Positions 28,912 to 36,926 of a DNA stretch of 64,000 bases are shown piece after piece. Position 1 is the first letter of the stretch. Each line of letters begins with the position of its first letter. This stretch comes from Streptomyces sp. DH41 (GTDB taxonomy: Bacteria; Actinomycetota; Actinomycetes; Streptomycetales; Streptomycetaceae). The DNA lies in NCBI RefSeq assembly GCF_029813785.1, contig NZ_JARVKY010000001.1, forward strand, positions 434,001 through 498,000, read 5' to 3'. The translations under genes and the position numbers were made by a program. Under the pieces are notes generated by a model. The model ran no database searches and was not told the DNA's origin. It saw nothing but the letters and a program-made list of their open reading frames with translations.

Positions 28912-30729
28912 ATGTGCGGAATCGTCGGATACATCGGCAAGCGTGACGTCGCGCCCCTGCTGCTGGAGGGCCTCCAGCGCCTGGAGTACCGCGGCTACGA
29001 CTCGGCGGGCATCGTCGTCACGTCCCCGAAGGCGGCCGGCCTGAAGATGGTCAAGGCCAAGGGCCGGGTCCGCGACCTGGAGGCCAGGGTCCCGGCACGC
29101 TTCAAGGGCACCACCGGCATCGCCCACACCCGCTGGGCCACCCACGGCGCCCCGTCCGACGAGAACGCCCACCCGCACATGTCGGCCGACAACAAGGTCG
29201 CCGTCGTGCACAACGGCATCATCGACAACGCCGCCGACCTGCGCCGCAAACTCCAGGCGGACGGCGTCGAGTTCCTCTCCGAGACCGACACCGAGGTCCT
29301 CGTCCACCTCATCGCCCGCTCGGAGGCGGTCAAGCTCGAGGACAAGGTCCGCGAGACCCTCCGGGTCATCGAGGGCACGTACGGCATCGCCGTGATGCAC
29401 GCCGACTTCCCCGAGCGCATCGTCGTCGCCCGCAACGGCTCGCCGGTCGTCCTCGGCATCGGCGAGAAGGAGATGTTCGTCGCCTCGGACATCGCCGCGC
29501 TGGTCACCCACACCCGCCAGATAGTCACCCTCGACGACGGCGAGATGGCCACCCTCAAGGCCGACGACTTCCGCACCTACACCACCGAGGGCACCCGCAC
29601 CACCTCGGAGCCCACCACCGTGGAGTGGGAGGCCGCCTCCTACGACATGGGCGGCCACGACACCTACATGCACAAGGAGATCCACGAGCAGGCCGAGGCC
29701 GTGGACCGTGTGCTGCGCGGCCGGATCGACGACCGCTTCTCCACCGTGCACCTCGGCGGCCTGAACCTGGACGCCCGCGACGCGCGTGCCGTGCGCCGGG
29801 TGAAGATCCTGGGCTGCGGCACCTCGTACCACGCGGGCCAGATCGGCGCCCAGATGATCGAGGAGCTGGCCCGCATCCCCGCGGACGCCGAGCCCGCCTC
29901 CGAGTTCCGCTACCGCAACGCGGTCGTCGACCCCGACACCCTGTACATCGCCGTCTCCCAGTCCGGTGAGACGTACGACGTGCTGGCCGCCGTGCAGGAG
30001 CTCAAGCGCAAGGGCGCCCGCGTCCTGGGCATCGTCAACGTGGTCGGCTCGGCGATCGCCCGCGAGGCCGACGGCGGCATGTACGTGCACGCCGGGCCCG
30101 AGGTCTGTGTCGTCTCCACCAAGTGCTTCACCAACACCTGCGTCGCCTTCGCGCTGCTGGCCCTGCACCTGGGCCGCACCCGCGACCTCTCGGTCCGCGA
30201 CGGCAAGCGGATCATCGAGGGCCTGCGCAAGCTGCCCGCGCAGATCTCCGAGATGCTGGAGCGGGAGGAGGACATCAAGAAGCTGGCCGCGCAGTACGCC
30301 GACGCCCGCTCGATGCTCTTCATCGGCCGCGTGCGGGGCTACCCGGTCGCCCGCGAGGCCTCCCTGAAGCTGAAGGAGGTCTCCTACATCCACGCCGAGG
30401 CCTACCCGGCCTCCGAGCTGAAGCACGGCCCGCTCGCCCTGATCGAGCCGGCCCTGCCGACGGTCGCGATCGTGCCGGACGACGACCTGCTGGAGAAGAA
30501 CCGCGCGGCCATGGAGGAGATCAAGGCCCGCAGCGGCCAGATCCTCGCCGTCGCCCACCAGGAGCAGGAGAAGGCCGACCACACCATCGTCGTCCCGAAG
30601 AACGAGGACGAGCTGGACCCGATCCTGATGGGTATCCCCCTCCAACTCCTCGCCTACCACACGGCGCTGGCCCTGGGCCGGGACATCGACAAGCCCCGCA
30701 ACCTCGCCAAGTCGGTGACGGTGGAGTAG
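28912..30729 (+). CDS. glmS: Glutamine-fructose-6-phosphate aminotransferase
   Basis: A 605-residue enzyme that makes glucosamine-6-phosphate, the entry to amino-sugar and cell-wall synthesis. It starts with MCGIVGYIG, where Cys2 is the glutaminase nucleophile once Met is removed. Family blocks HTRWATHGAPSDENAHPH and HNGIIDN follow. The two SIS domains include GCGTSYHAGQIG and SQSGETYDVLAA, and the end has the PRNLAKSVTVE tail. The GlcNAc-releasing hexosaminidase close by suggests an amino-sugar neighbourhood. Streptomyces often carries a second glmS elsewhere. Confidence 0.95.
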   Translation: MCGIVGYIGKRDVAPLLLEGLQRLEYRGYDSAGIVVTSPKAAGLKMVKAKGRVRDLEARVPARFKGTTGIAHTRWATHGAPSDENAHPHMSADNKVAVVHNGIIDNAADLRRKLQADGVEFLSETDTEVLVHLIARSEAVKLEDKVRETLRVIEGTYGIAVMHADFPERIVVARNGSPVVLGIGEKEMFVASDIAALVTHTRQIVTLDDGEMATLKADDFRTYTTEGTRTTSEPTTVEWEAASYDMGGHDTYMHKEIHEQAEAVDRVLRGRIDDRFSTVHLGGLNLDARDARAVRRVKILGCGTSYHAGQIGAQMIEELARIPADAEPASEFRYRNAVVDPDTLYIAVSQSGETYDVLAAVQELKRKGARVLGIVNVVGSAIAREADGGMYVHAGPEVCVVSTKCFTNTCVAFALLALHLGRTRDLSVRDGKRIIEGLRKLPAQISEMLEREEDIKKLAAQYADARSMLFIGRVRGYPVAREASLKLKEVSYIHAEAYPASELKHGPLALIEPALPTVAIVPDDDLLEKNRAAMEEIKARSGQILAVAHQEQEKADHTIVVPKNEDELDPILMGIPLQLLAYHTALALGRDIDKPRNLAKSVTVE

Positions 30730-30756
30730 GGCGGAGCGTCCTTCTCGGCAGGACAT

Positions 30757-30791
30757 CCGGAGCGGCCCCCGGCACACGGGGGCCGCTCCGG
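30757..30791. terminator. Bidirectional terminator between glmS and the stress protein gene
   Basis: A 14-bp perfect stem (30757-30770 with 30778-30791) between two convergent genes. Confidence 0.85.
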
Positions 30792-30804
30792 CACGTCGGG
30801 CGCC

Positions 30805-31332
30805 TCAGGGAATGACCACCACGGGCCGCTTCGCGCGCTTGGCGAGCCGGCCGGCGACGGAACCGAAGAGACGGCCCACCAGGCCGTGGCTGGAGCCGAC
30901 GACGATGGCGTCCGCCTCGTACTCCCGCCCCACCTCCTCGAGTTCGTGGCAGATGTCGCCGCCGCGCTCGACCAGGATCCAGGGCACCTCGGTGAGGTAG
31001 TCCGCGCACGCCAGCTCCAGACCCAGCACCTCGGTGCGGTGATCCGGTACGTCGACGAAGACGGGGGGCTCGCAGCCGGCCCACACGGTGGTGGGCAGCC
31101 GGTTGGCGACATGCACGATGACCAGGCCGGAGCCGAGCCGGCGTGCCATGCCGATGGCGTACGCGAGGGCACGCTCACTGGAGGTGGAGCCGTCGAAGCC
31201 GACGACGACACCGTGCTTGAAGGCTGGGTCGCACGACTGGCGTGGCTCTTCGGCCGCCAGGGGCTCGGCCGCCGTAGGTTCGGCGACGGGCCGCTTGCGG
31301 TCCGCGGGTTCGAAGAATTCGTGACCGGCCAT
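30805..31332 (-). CDS. Universal stress protein (UspA family)
   Basis: 175 residues from ATG 31332; a TTG at 31368 is in frame but less likely. After a charged N-terminal tail of about 38 residues comes a single Usp domain: VVVGFDGSTSSERALAYAIG at its start and the nucleotide-binding loop VVGSSHGLVGRLFGSVAGRL near the end (GxxGxxxxGS pattern), so ATP binding is likely. Role in stress response inferred from family only. Confidence 0.88.
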   Translation of the reverse strand: MAGHEFFEPADRKRPVAEPTAAEPLAAEEPRQSCDPAFKHGVVVGFDGSTSSERALAYAIGMARRLGSGLVIVHVANRLPTTVWAGCEPPVFVDVPDHRTEVLGLELACADYLTEVPWILVERGGDICHELEEVGREYEADAIVVGSSHGLVGRLFGSVAGRLAKRAKRPVVVIP

Positions 31333-31627
31333 GGCTGTCTCGGCGTTTTTATCCTCTATGGGGGACAACAGTGTGCGGCGGAGCTGTGTGTCCGGGAATC
31401 ATCTTCCCAAGCCCATACCCCCAAGGGTACGGCGCCACGCCTCCTTCGCCCAGATCCCGCGCGAGGTCCGCCGCGGGTTCCCCGGAGCATGCCCGAGGGG
31501 GCGCCCGTCACGCAATGGTTGCTGCGTTGTACAGGCGGTTCGCACGGGAATCAACTGTCCGTGATCAGTCGTGACCGACGCGTCGCGCGGGCGTTGATCT
31601 CCATGCCGCCAGCCCCAGGGAGCCCGC

Positions 31628-32026
31628 ATGTCCGGACCGCACCAGCCCGCCGAGCCGCCGTCCGGTACTCCTCACACGCCCGCCGCCCCTGACACGCCCG
31701 ACGGCCCTGGCGCCCCCGACGGCCCGGAACCGGTCGCGCCGCTCCGGGACGGCGTCACCGACCTCGTCCGCTGGGCGGCCTTCAGCTGCTTCCTCGTCCC
31801 GGTCGTGCTCCTCTGGTACGGCACCTCCTTCGCCGGCACCGCCGGTACGGCCCTCGGTCTGGCCGCCGTCACCGGTGCCTGCCGTCTGCTGCTGCGCCGG
31901 TCCGAGCGTGTCGCGGCCCGGCCGCCCGGCGACGCTCGCACGGGACGGGCCGGGCGCCGGCACCGGGCCGGACGGCCGGCACGGCGGGGCGGACGGCACG
32001 CTGGGCAAAAGACACCGGTCGACTGA
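31628..32026 (+). CDS. Small membrane protein upstream of adpA
   Basis: 132 residues with an AGGGAG ribosome binding site. The first 40 residues are Pro/Asp/Gly-rich; two adjacent hydrophobic segments follow (about residues 49-66 and 70-86), then an Arg-rich tail of about 45 residues, predicted to stay in the cytoplasm. No domain recognised. It precedes adpA by about 380 bases and is probably a separate transcript. Confidence 0.7.
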   Translation: MSGPHQPAEPPSGTPHTPAAPDTPDGPGAPDGPEPVAPLRDGVTDLVRWAAFSCFLVPVVLLWYGTSFAGTAGTALGLAAVTGACRLLLRRSERVAARPPGDARTGRAGRRHRAGRPARRGGRHAGQKTPVD

Positions 32027-32404
32027 CCGGTTTCCGCGCACGCGTCCGCTTCTTTTCAGCCAACTTCCACCGGTGACTCATCCCTGGTCCCCACCACCCC
32101 CAAAACCCCGTTTCACCTGCACGGAAAGGGTCCCGAGGACCCCGCGCACCCTATGGGGATTGGCCACTGACACAAGGCGCACTTCCCTGGGGCGCCCCAG
32201 AGTGCAACGCTTCGTGATCGACTGCTTCACGCCAAGTTGCCATGTCGATAATGTCCCAAGTGCCGAACCGGCCACCTCGGCTCGACGGGACGCAGTAGAT
32301 TCGATCTTGACTGTCTACGGCGGGGGACTCGTGCAGGACCGAGGGGAAACGTGCAGGAGCGACACAACCGAGGAGCCGCGACCACCGAGGGGGGCTTAGC
32401 AGTT
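32027..32404 (+). promoter_or_regulatory. Gene-free leader and promoter region of adpA
   Basis: 378 bases with no credible gene and a lower GC content than the flanks. Known adpA genes have a long upstream region with binding sites for several regulators. On the reverse strand 32225-32234 reads TGGCGTGAAG, nine of ten matches to the AdpA consensus TGGCSNGWWY, in keeping with autoregulation. A TTGACT at about 32308 could be a -35 element, but no good -10 is obvious. Confidence 0.5.
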
Positions 32405-33592
32405 ATGAGCCACGACTCCACTGCCGCGCCGGAAACCACGGCCCGGAAGCTCACCGGGCGACGCCGCAAGGAGATCGTCGCGGTGCTGCTGTTCAGCGGC
32501 GGCCCCATCTTCGAGAGTTCCATACCGCTGTCGGTGTTCGGGATCGACCGCCAGGACGCCGGCGTGCCGCGCTACCGGCTGCTGGTGTGCGCCGGCGAGG
32601 AGGGCCCGCTGCGGACCACGGGCGGCCTGGAACTCACCGCGCCCCAGGGCCTGGAGGCGATCTCACGGGCCGGCACCGTGGTGGTGCCCGCCTGGCGGTC
32701 GATCACCTCGCCGCCACCGGAGGACGCGCTCGACGCACTGCGCCGGGCACACGAGGAGGGTGCCCGCATAGTCGGGCTGTGCACCGGCGCCTTCGTGCTC
32801 GCGGCGGCCGGGCTGCTGGACGGCCGCCCCGCCACCACCCACTGGATGTACGCGCCGACGCTGGCCAAGCGCTATCCGTCGGTGCACGTCGATCCGCGCG
32901 AGCTGTTCGTGGACGACGGCGACGTGCTGACGTCGGCGGGCACGGCGGCCGGCATCGACCTGTGCCTGCACATCGTGCGCACGGACCACGGCAACGAGGC
33001 GGCCGGCGCGCTGGCCCGCCGCCTGGTGGTCCCGCCGCGCCGCTCGGGCGGTCAGGAGCGCTACCTCGACCGGTCTTTACCGGAGGAGATCGGCGCCGAC
33101 CCGCTCGCCGAGGTCGTCGCCTGGGCGCTGGAGCACCTCCACGAGCAGTTCGACGTGGAGACCCTGGCGGCCCGCGCGTACATGAGCCGCCGTACCTTCG
33201 ACCGCCGTTTCCGCTCACTGACGGGCAGCGCGCCGCTGCAGTGGCTGATCACCCAGCGGGTGCTCCAGGCGCAGCGTCTGCTGGAGACGTCCGACTACTC
33301 GGTGGACGAGGTCGCGGGCCGCTGCGGCTTCCGTTCGCCGGTGGCCCTGCGCGGTCACTTCCGGCGCCAGCTCGGTTCGTCCCCGGCCGCCTACCGTGCC
33401 GCGTACCGGGCCCGCCGCCCGCAGGGCGACCGGCCGGTGGACCCGGAGTCGTCCGGTGGCCCACGGCACAGCGCACCGCCGGAGCCGGTCCCGCTGTCAG
33501 CGGAGAACGCGGTCCCGTTCCAGTCCCGCCGCACAGCGGCACCGCTGCCCGCCGCGGCGGCGAGCCTGCCGGGGCAGCGCAGCGCACCCTGA
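32405..33592 (+). CDS. adpA: Master developmental regulator AdpA (AraC family)
   Basis: 395 residues. The N-terminal DJ-1/PfpI-like dimerisation domain (about residues 18-180; GLCTGAFVLAAAGLL near residue 126) is followed by an AraC-type double helix-turn-helix (about residues 238-335; AARAYMSRRTFDRRFRSLTG and VAGRCGFRSPVALRGHFRRQ). The long Pro-rich C-terminal tail is usual for AdpA. ATG 32405 follows a G-rich ribosome binding site. Codon 225 (33077-33079) is TTA, read only by the bldA tRNA, placed between the two domains as in other streptomycetes. AdpA controls aerial growth and secondary metabolism genes. Confidence 0.96.
   Translation: MSHDSTAAPETTARKLTGRRRKEIVAVLLFSGGPIFESSIPLSVFGIDRQDAGVPRYRLLVCAGEEGPLRTTGGLELTAPQGLEAISRAGTVVVPAWRSITSPPPEDALDALRRAHEEGARIVGLCTGAFVLAAAGLLDGRPATTHWMYAPTLAKRYPSVHVDPRELFVDDGDVLTSAGTAAGIDLCLHIVRTDHGNEAAGALARRLVVPPRRSGGQERYLDRSLPEEIGADPLAEVVAWALEHLHEQFDVETLAARAYMSRRTFDRRFRSLTGSAPLQWLITQRVLQAQRLLETSDYSVDEVAGRCGFRSPVALRGHFRRQLGSSPAAYRAAYRARRPQGDRPVDPESSGGPRHSAPPEPVPLSAENAVPFQSRRTAAPLPAAAASLPGQRSAP
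33077..33079 (+). other. In-frame TTA codon in adpA (bldA-dependent translation)
   Basis: Leu225 in the linker between the DJ-1-like and AraC domains is encoded by TTA. TTA is extremely rare in such GC-rich coding sequence and makes full-length AdpA depend on the bldA-encoded tRNA-Leu(UAA). Confidence 0.95.
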
Positions 33593-33599
33593 ATCCGTG

Positions 33600-33690
33600 A
33601 AACGCCGGACGGGCCTTCCAGCCCGTCCGGCGTTTGAGGACGAGGCCGTCCAGGCCGAAGCGGGGGCCCGGGGGCGGCAGCCCCCGTGAC
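33600..33690. repeat. Terminator hairpin followed by a dispersed Streptomyces-type intergenic repeat
   Basis: Arms 33600-33614 and 33621-33635 form a perfect 15-bp stem with a 6-base loop directly after adpA, surely a terminator. The following sequence (GTTTGAGGACGAGGCCGTC and a GGGGGCGGCAGCCCCC palindrome near 33671-33686) resembles an element I recall as common between genes in many Streptomyces genomes. Copy number in this genome cannot be judged here. Confidence 0.7.
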
Positions 33691-33744
33691 GCCCACACCG
33701 ACGTCGGGGGCCCGGCGAACCGACACCGGCCGTAGGCTGTCCGC

Positions 33745-34347
33745 ATGAACGATCGCATGGTGTGGATCGACTGCGAGATGACCGGCCTCTCGCTGTCCGA
33801 CGACGCGCTCATCGAGGTTGCCGCCCTCGTCACCGACTCCGAGCTGAACATCCTCGGCGAGGGTGTCGACATCGTCATCCGTCCGCCGGAGCGGGCCCTG
33901 GAGACGATGCCGGAGGTGGTGCGTCAGATGCACACCGCGTCCGGCCTGCTCGCGGAGCTCGACGGCGGCACGACGCTGGCGGACGCCGAGGCACAGGTCC
34001 TGGCGTATGTGCGGGAGCACGTGAAGGAGCCGGGCAGGGCCCCGCTGTGCGGCAACTCGGTCGGCACCGACCGCGGCTTCCTGCTGAGGGACATGGCGAC
34101 ACTGGAGGACTACCTCCACTACCGGATCGTCGACGTCTCCTCGATCAAGGAGCTGGCCCGCCGGTGGTACCCGCGGGCGTACTTCAACAGCCCCGAGAAG
34201 AACGGCAACCACCGCGCGCTCGCCGACATCCGCGAATCCATCGCCGAACTGCGTTACTACCGGGAAGCGGTCTTCGTCCCGCAGCCGGGACCCGACACCG
34301 ACACCGCGAAGGCGATCGCCGCGAAGCACGTCGTGACCGCCCGGTAA
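33745..34347 (+). CDS. orn: Oligoribonuclease
   Basis: A 200-residue DEDDh 3'-5' exonuclease that degrades very short RNAs and pGpG from c-di-GMP turnover. The active site is complete: WIDCEMTGL (D and E), the RGFLLRDM block, and [10 protein letters not shown] near residue 155 (His and Asp). Loss of the orthologue in Streptomyces blocks growth or aerial mycelium in published work (ornA). It shares its neighbourhood with adpA and the c-di-GMP enzyme CdgA. Confidence 0.95.
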   Translation: MNDRMVWIDCEMTGLSLSDDALIEVAALVTDSELNILGEGVDIVIRPPERALETMPEVVRQMHTASGLLAELDGGTTLADAEAQVLAYVREHVKEPGRAPLCGNSVGTDRGFLLRDMATLEDYLHYRIVDVSSIKELARRWYPRAYFNSPEKNGNHRALADIRESIAELRYYREAVFVPQPGPDTDTAKAIAAKHVVTAR

Positions 34348-34435
34348 AAGGCGTGCGCAAGCACCCCTTCGGACCCTGTACACTTTTTCTCAGCCGGTCG
34401 GGGAAACCGCCTCGCGGGATTCCAGTACCGGCCTT

Positions 34436-34509
34436 GGTGGGTGTAGCTCAGTTGGTAGAGCACCTGGTTGTGGTCCAGGTGGCCGCGGGTTCAAGTCCCG
34501 TCACTCACC
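34436..34509 (+). tRNA. tRNA-His (anticodon GTG)
   Basis: A full cloverleaf: acceptor GTGGGTG (34437-34443) pairs with CACTCAC (34502-34508). The anticodon GTG lies at 34470-34472 in a 7-base loop on a CCTGG/CCAGG stem, and the T-arm has GTTCAAGTC. An encoded G at 34436 (G-1) and C73 discriminator are both identity elements for histidine. The CCA end is not encoded. Confidence 0.96.
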
Positions 34510-34515
34510 CTGAAA

Positions 34516-34553
34516 CGTCAGCCGGTGGCCTCGCGAGAGGCCACCGGCTGACG
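34516..34553 (+). terminator. tRNA-His terminator hairpin (copy 1 of a repeated hairpin)
   Basis: A perfect 17-bp stem (34516-34532 with 34537-34553) around a GCGA loop starts seven bases after the tRNA. A second copy lies at 35589-35624. Confidence 0.85.
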
Positions 34554-34608
34554 GCGTTGTGGGGGCGCCCCGCCGCCCCCTTCCGGCAGGAGACGGGCCC
34601 CGCCCGTC

Positions 34609-34848
34609 CTAGAACCCGCGCCGGCTCTCCCGCGCCAGCAGCACCAGCAGATACGCGCCGCCTACGCACACGGTGACCGCGCCGGTCGGCAGGAGCACGT
34701 CCGGGACGGCGTGCTGCGCCGCGAGGTCGGCGGCGAGCAGCAGCACCGCGCCGACGAGCGCCGAACCGGCGAGGTCGACGGAGGCGCCGTGGCCGGTGAG
34801 GCGGCGGGCGATCTGCGGCGCGGCCAGCGCGACGAACGCGATGGGGCC
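34609..34848 (-). pseudogene. C-terminal remnant of a FecCD-type siderophore permease
   Basis: About 79 residues ending at TAG 34609-34611. GPIAFVALAAPQIARRLTG and the following LVGAVLLLAADL match the last membrane helices of FecCD/BtuC importers. Similarity stops abruptly near 34848, where the sequence becomes that of another gene piece on the other strand. The start and most of the transporter are missing, so it cannot work. Confidence 0.75.
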
Positions 34849-34852
34849 CGCC

Positions 34853-35530
34853 CGCCGCCTGCGGATGCTGGAGGACCGGCTGGAGCGGGCACGCGCCGAC
34901 TGGGCGGCCGGGACGGTGCACGTGGTGCGGGGTGGCAAGCACCTGGCGCGCACCCGGCATCACCTGCCCGCCGCGCAGTTGTCCGAATCGCAGTGGCGTG
35001 AGCGCTGGGAGGCGGCACGCTGGTTTGTGCAGGCGGACGGAGAGAGCGGCAAACGGTTCGGGAACGAGGGCGTCGGGACCTGCCTGCTCACCGGGCCGGG
35101 CAGCGTGTCCGTCGCCGCCGCCCTCGACGACGCCGGACGCCGGCCACGGCTGCGTGTCGCGGAAGGCGACGTCCCCGCCGCGGTCCTGCGCGAGTGCGTC
35201 CAGGCACCGGAGCGGATCGACTGGACGGCGGGGCCCGCCGACGTCGCCGTCGCCGCGAAGGCCCTCGCGTACCGGACCGACCGCGAGGCCGCGCACCTGC
35301 TCACGGAGCTGGCCGGCTGGGCGGCGACGGCGATCGTCGTCGAGGCCTCCCGTCCCGACGGTCTGAGCCCGCACGCGGCCGAGGCGGCCCTGCAGGCGTA
35401 CGCCGCGACCGGCGGCCCCCTGCGCGACTCCGCCGCGATCGCCGCTCTCGCGGAGCGGACGGGCTGGTACGTCGACCGTGTCATCGCCCTCGGCTGGGGC
35501 ACGGAGGCCACGGTACTGCGCCGCGCCTGA
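34853..35530 (+). pseudogene. Fused gene pieces: transposase-like fragment plus unknown C-terminal fragment
   Basis: An open frame runs from the junction at about 34853 to TGA 35528-35530 without a proper start. The first 72 residues (RLRMLEDRLERARADWAAG; HVVRGGKHLARTRHHLP; WRERWEAARWFVQADGES, ending RFGNE) resemble the middle of a TnpB-like transposase-associated protein of Streptomyces. From about 35069 the sequence changes to a different protein end of about 150 residues (Ala-rich helices, ending ERTGWYVDRVIALGWG) that I do not recognise. The frame was probably left open by chance joining of two gene fragments. Confidence 0.55.
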
Positions 35531-35588
35531 CGCGCCACGGGCCCGGCCCTCCCACCCGCCGCGCCTCCCACCCACCGCGCCTCCCACA

Positions 35589-35624
35589 CGTCAGCCGGTG
35601 ACCTCGCGAGAGGTCACCGGCTGA
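35589..35624. repeat. Second copy of the tRNA-His terminator hairpin
   Basis: 34 of 36 bases match 34516-34551. The two differences lie opposite each other in the stem (G-C became A-T), so the hairpin is kept. It is 65 bases beyond the stop of the LacI gene on the minus strand and may now serve as its terminator. Confidence 0.8.
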
Positions 35625-35689
35625 GAGGTTCCGCCGAGGGGGCCGGCCCCGTCAGGACGGCCCGCGTCCCGTCCCCGGTCCGTGCGCCG

Positions 35690-36748
35690 TCATGACGACG
35701 CCCGTTCCATCAGCTCCGTCGCCAGCACCGTCTGGTGCCGCTGCTCCGGCCCCCGCGAGGTCGCCGGACGGCGGTCCGCGATCTCGGTCAGCAGCAGGTC
35801 TATCATCGCGCGGCCCATCTCCTCGATGGGCTGCCGCACGCTGGTCAGCGGCGGCTCCATGTGGCGGGCGATGGCCGAGTCGTCGTAGCCGACCAGCGCC
35901 ACGTCGTCCGGGATGCGCCGGCCCGCCTCGCGCAGGGCCTGCCGGGCGCCGGCCGCGGTGACGTCCGAGGCGGCGAAGACCGCGTCCACGTCGGGCCGGC
36001 GGCGCAGCAGTTCCGCCATCGCGCGGCGCCCGCCCTCCTCGCTGAAGTCCCCCGCCGCGATGAGCTGTTCGTCCGCCGGATGGCCGGCGTCGCGCAGGGC
36101 GTCGCGGTAGCCGTCGACGCGCCTCTGGGCGCCGTAGACGTCGAGGCGGCCGGTGATGTGCGCGATCTGGCGGCGGCCGCGGGACAGCAGGTGCTCGACG
36201 GCCGAGCGGGCGCCGCCGTAGTTGTCCGAGTCCACCGACGCCAGCGGCTCCCGGGCCGAGCGCGGACCGCTGATGACCGCGGGGATCTCCAGCTGGGCCA
36301 GCATGTCGGGCAGCGGGTCGTCGGCGTGCACCGACACCAGCAGGACGCCGTCCACCCGGTGCGCGGCCAGGTACTGGGCGAGCCGCTGCCGCTCCCGGTC
36401 GCTGCCCGCGAAGATCAGCAGCAGCTGCATCTCGGTGTCGGAGATCTCCGCGCCGACGCCCCGCAGCATGTCCGAGAAGTACGGCTCGGCGAAGAAGCGG
36501 GTCTCCGGCTCGGGGACCACCAGCGCGATCGCGTCGGTGCGGTTGGCGGCCAGGGCGCGGGCGGCGGTGTTCGGGACGTAGCCGAGTTCGGCGACGGCCG
36601 CCTCGACGGCCGCCCGGGTCGTGTCGCTGACCCGGGGCGAGCCGTTGATCACCCGGGAGACGGTGCCACGGCCGACACCGGCCCGGGCGGCGACCTCCTC
36701 CAGGGTCGGACGTCTGACGCCCCGGCTCCCCCCACCCTTGACCGCCAT
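35690..36748 (-). CDS. LacI family repressor A, CebR-type
   Basis: 352 residues. LacI helix-turn-helix and hinge at about residues 15-65 ([39 protein letters not shown]), then a periplasmic-binding-protein-like sensor domain. The recognition helix [13 protein letters not shown] is the one found in CelR/CebR proteins that bind TGGGAGCGCTCCCA, and such sites lie at the glucosidase and cebE genes. It is clearly a paralogue of the second LacI at 42890-43933. From its place beside orn I suspect it corresponds to CebR of S. coelicolor and S. griseus, but both copies are candidates. The probable inducer is cellobiose or cellotriose. Confidence 0.88.
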   Translation of the reverse strand: MAVKGGGSRGVRRPTLEEVAARAGVGRGTVSRVINGSPRVSDTTRAAVEAAVAELGYVPNTAARALAANRTDAIALVVPEPETRFFAEPYFSDMLRGVGAEISDTEMQLLLIFAGSDRERQRLAQYLAAHRVDGVLLVSVHADDPLPDMLAQLEIPAVISGPRSAREPLASVDSDNYGGARSAVEHLLSRGRRQIAHITGRLDVYGAQRRVDGYRDALRDAGHPADEQLIAAGDFSEEGGRRAMAELLRRRPDVDAVFAASDVTAAGARQALREAGRRIPDDVALVGYDDSAIARHMEPPLTSVRQPIEEMGRAMIDLLLTEIADRRPATSRGPEQRHQTVLATELMERASS

Positions 36749-36926
36749 GGTCGTCGCCTTCCCTTCGCAGCTGTCCGGCCTGGAATGTAACAGCCCCGGC
36801 GCTGCCCTCCCCGACCCCCGTTGTCCGTGCCGGGGCCGGGACGGTCCTCCCCCGCCGTGCCGGCGGCGGACGAGGGGCGCGGCCGGCGGGTGGCGGCGCT
36901 CCCCTCGGCGGAGGCGGACCGGTGCG

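Noticed and set aside
34437..35590. Integrated element with attL/attR at tRNA-His
   Set aside because: The 3' end of the tRNA is not repeated at the right border and no integrase or excisionase gene is present; only the terminator hairpin is duplicated.
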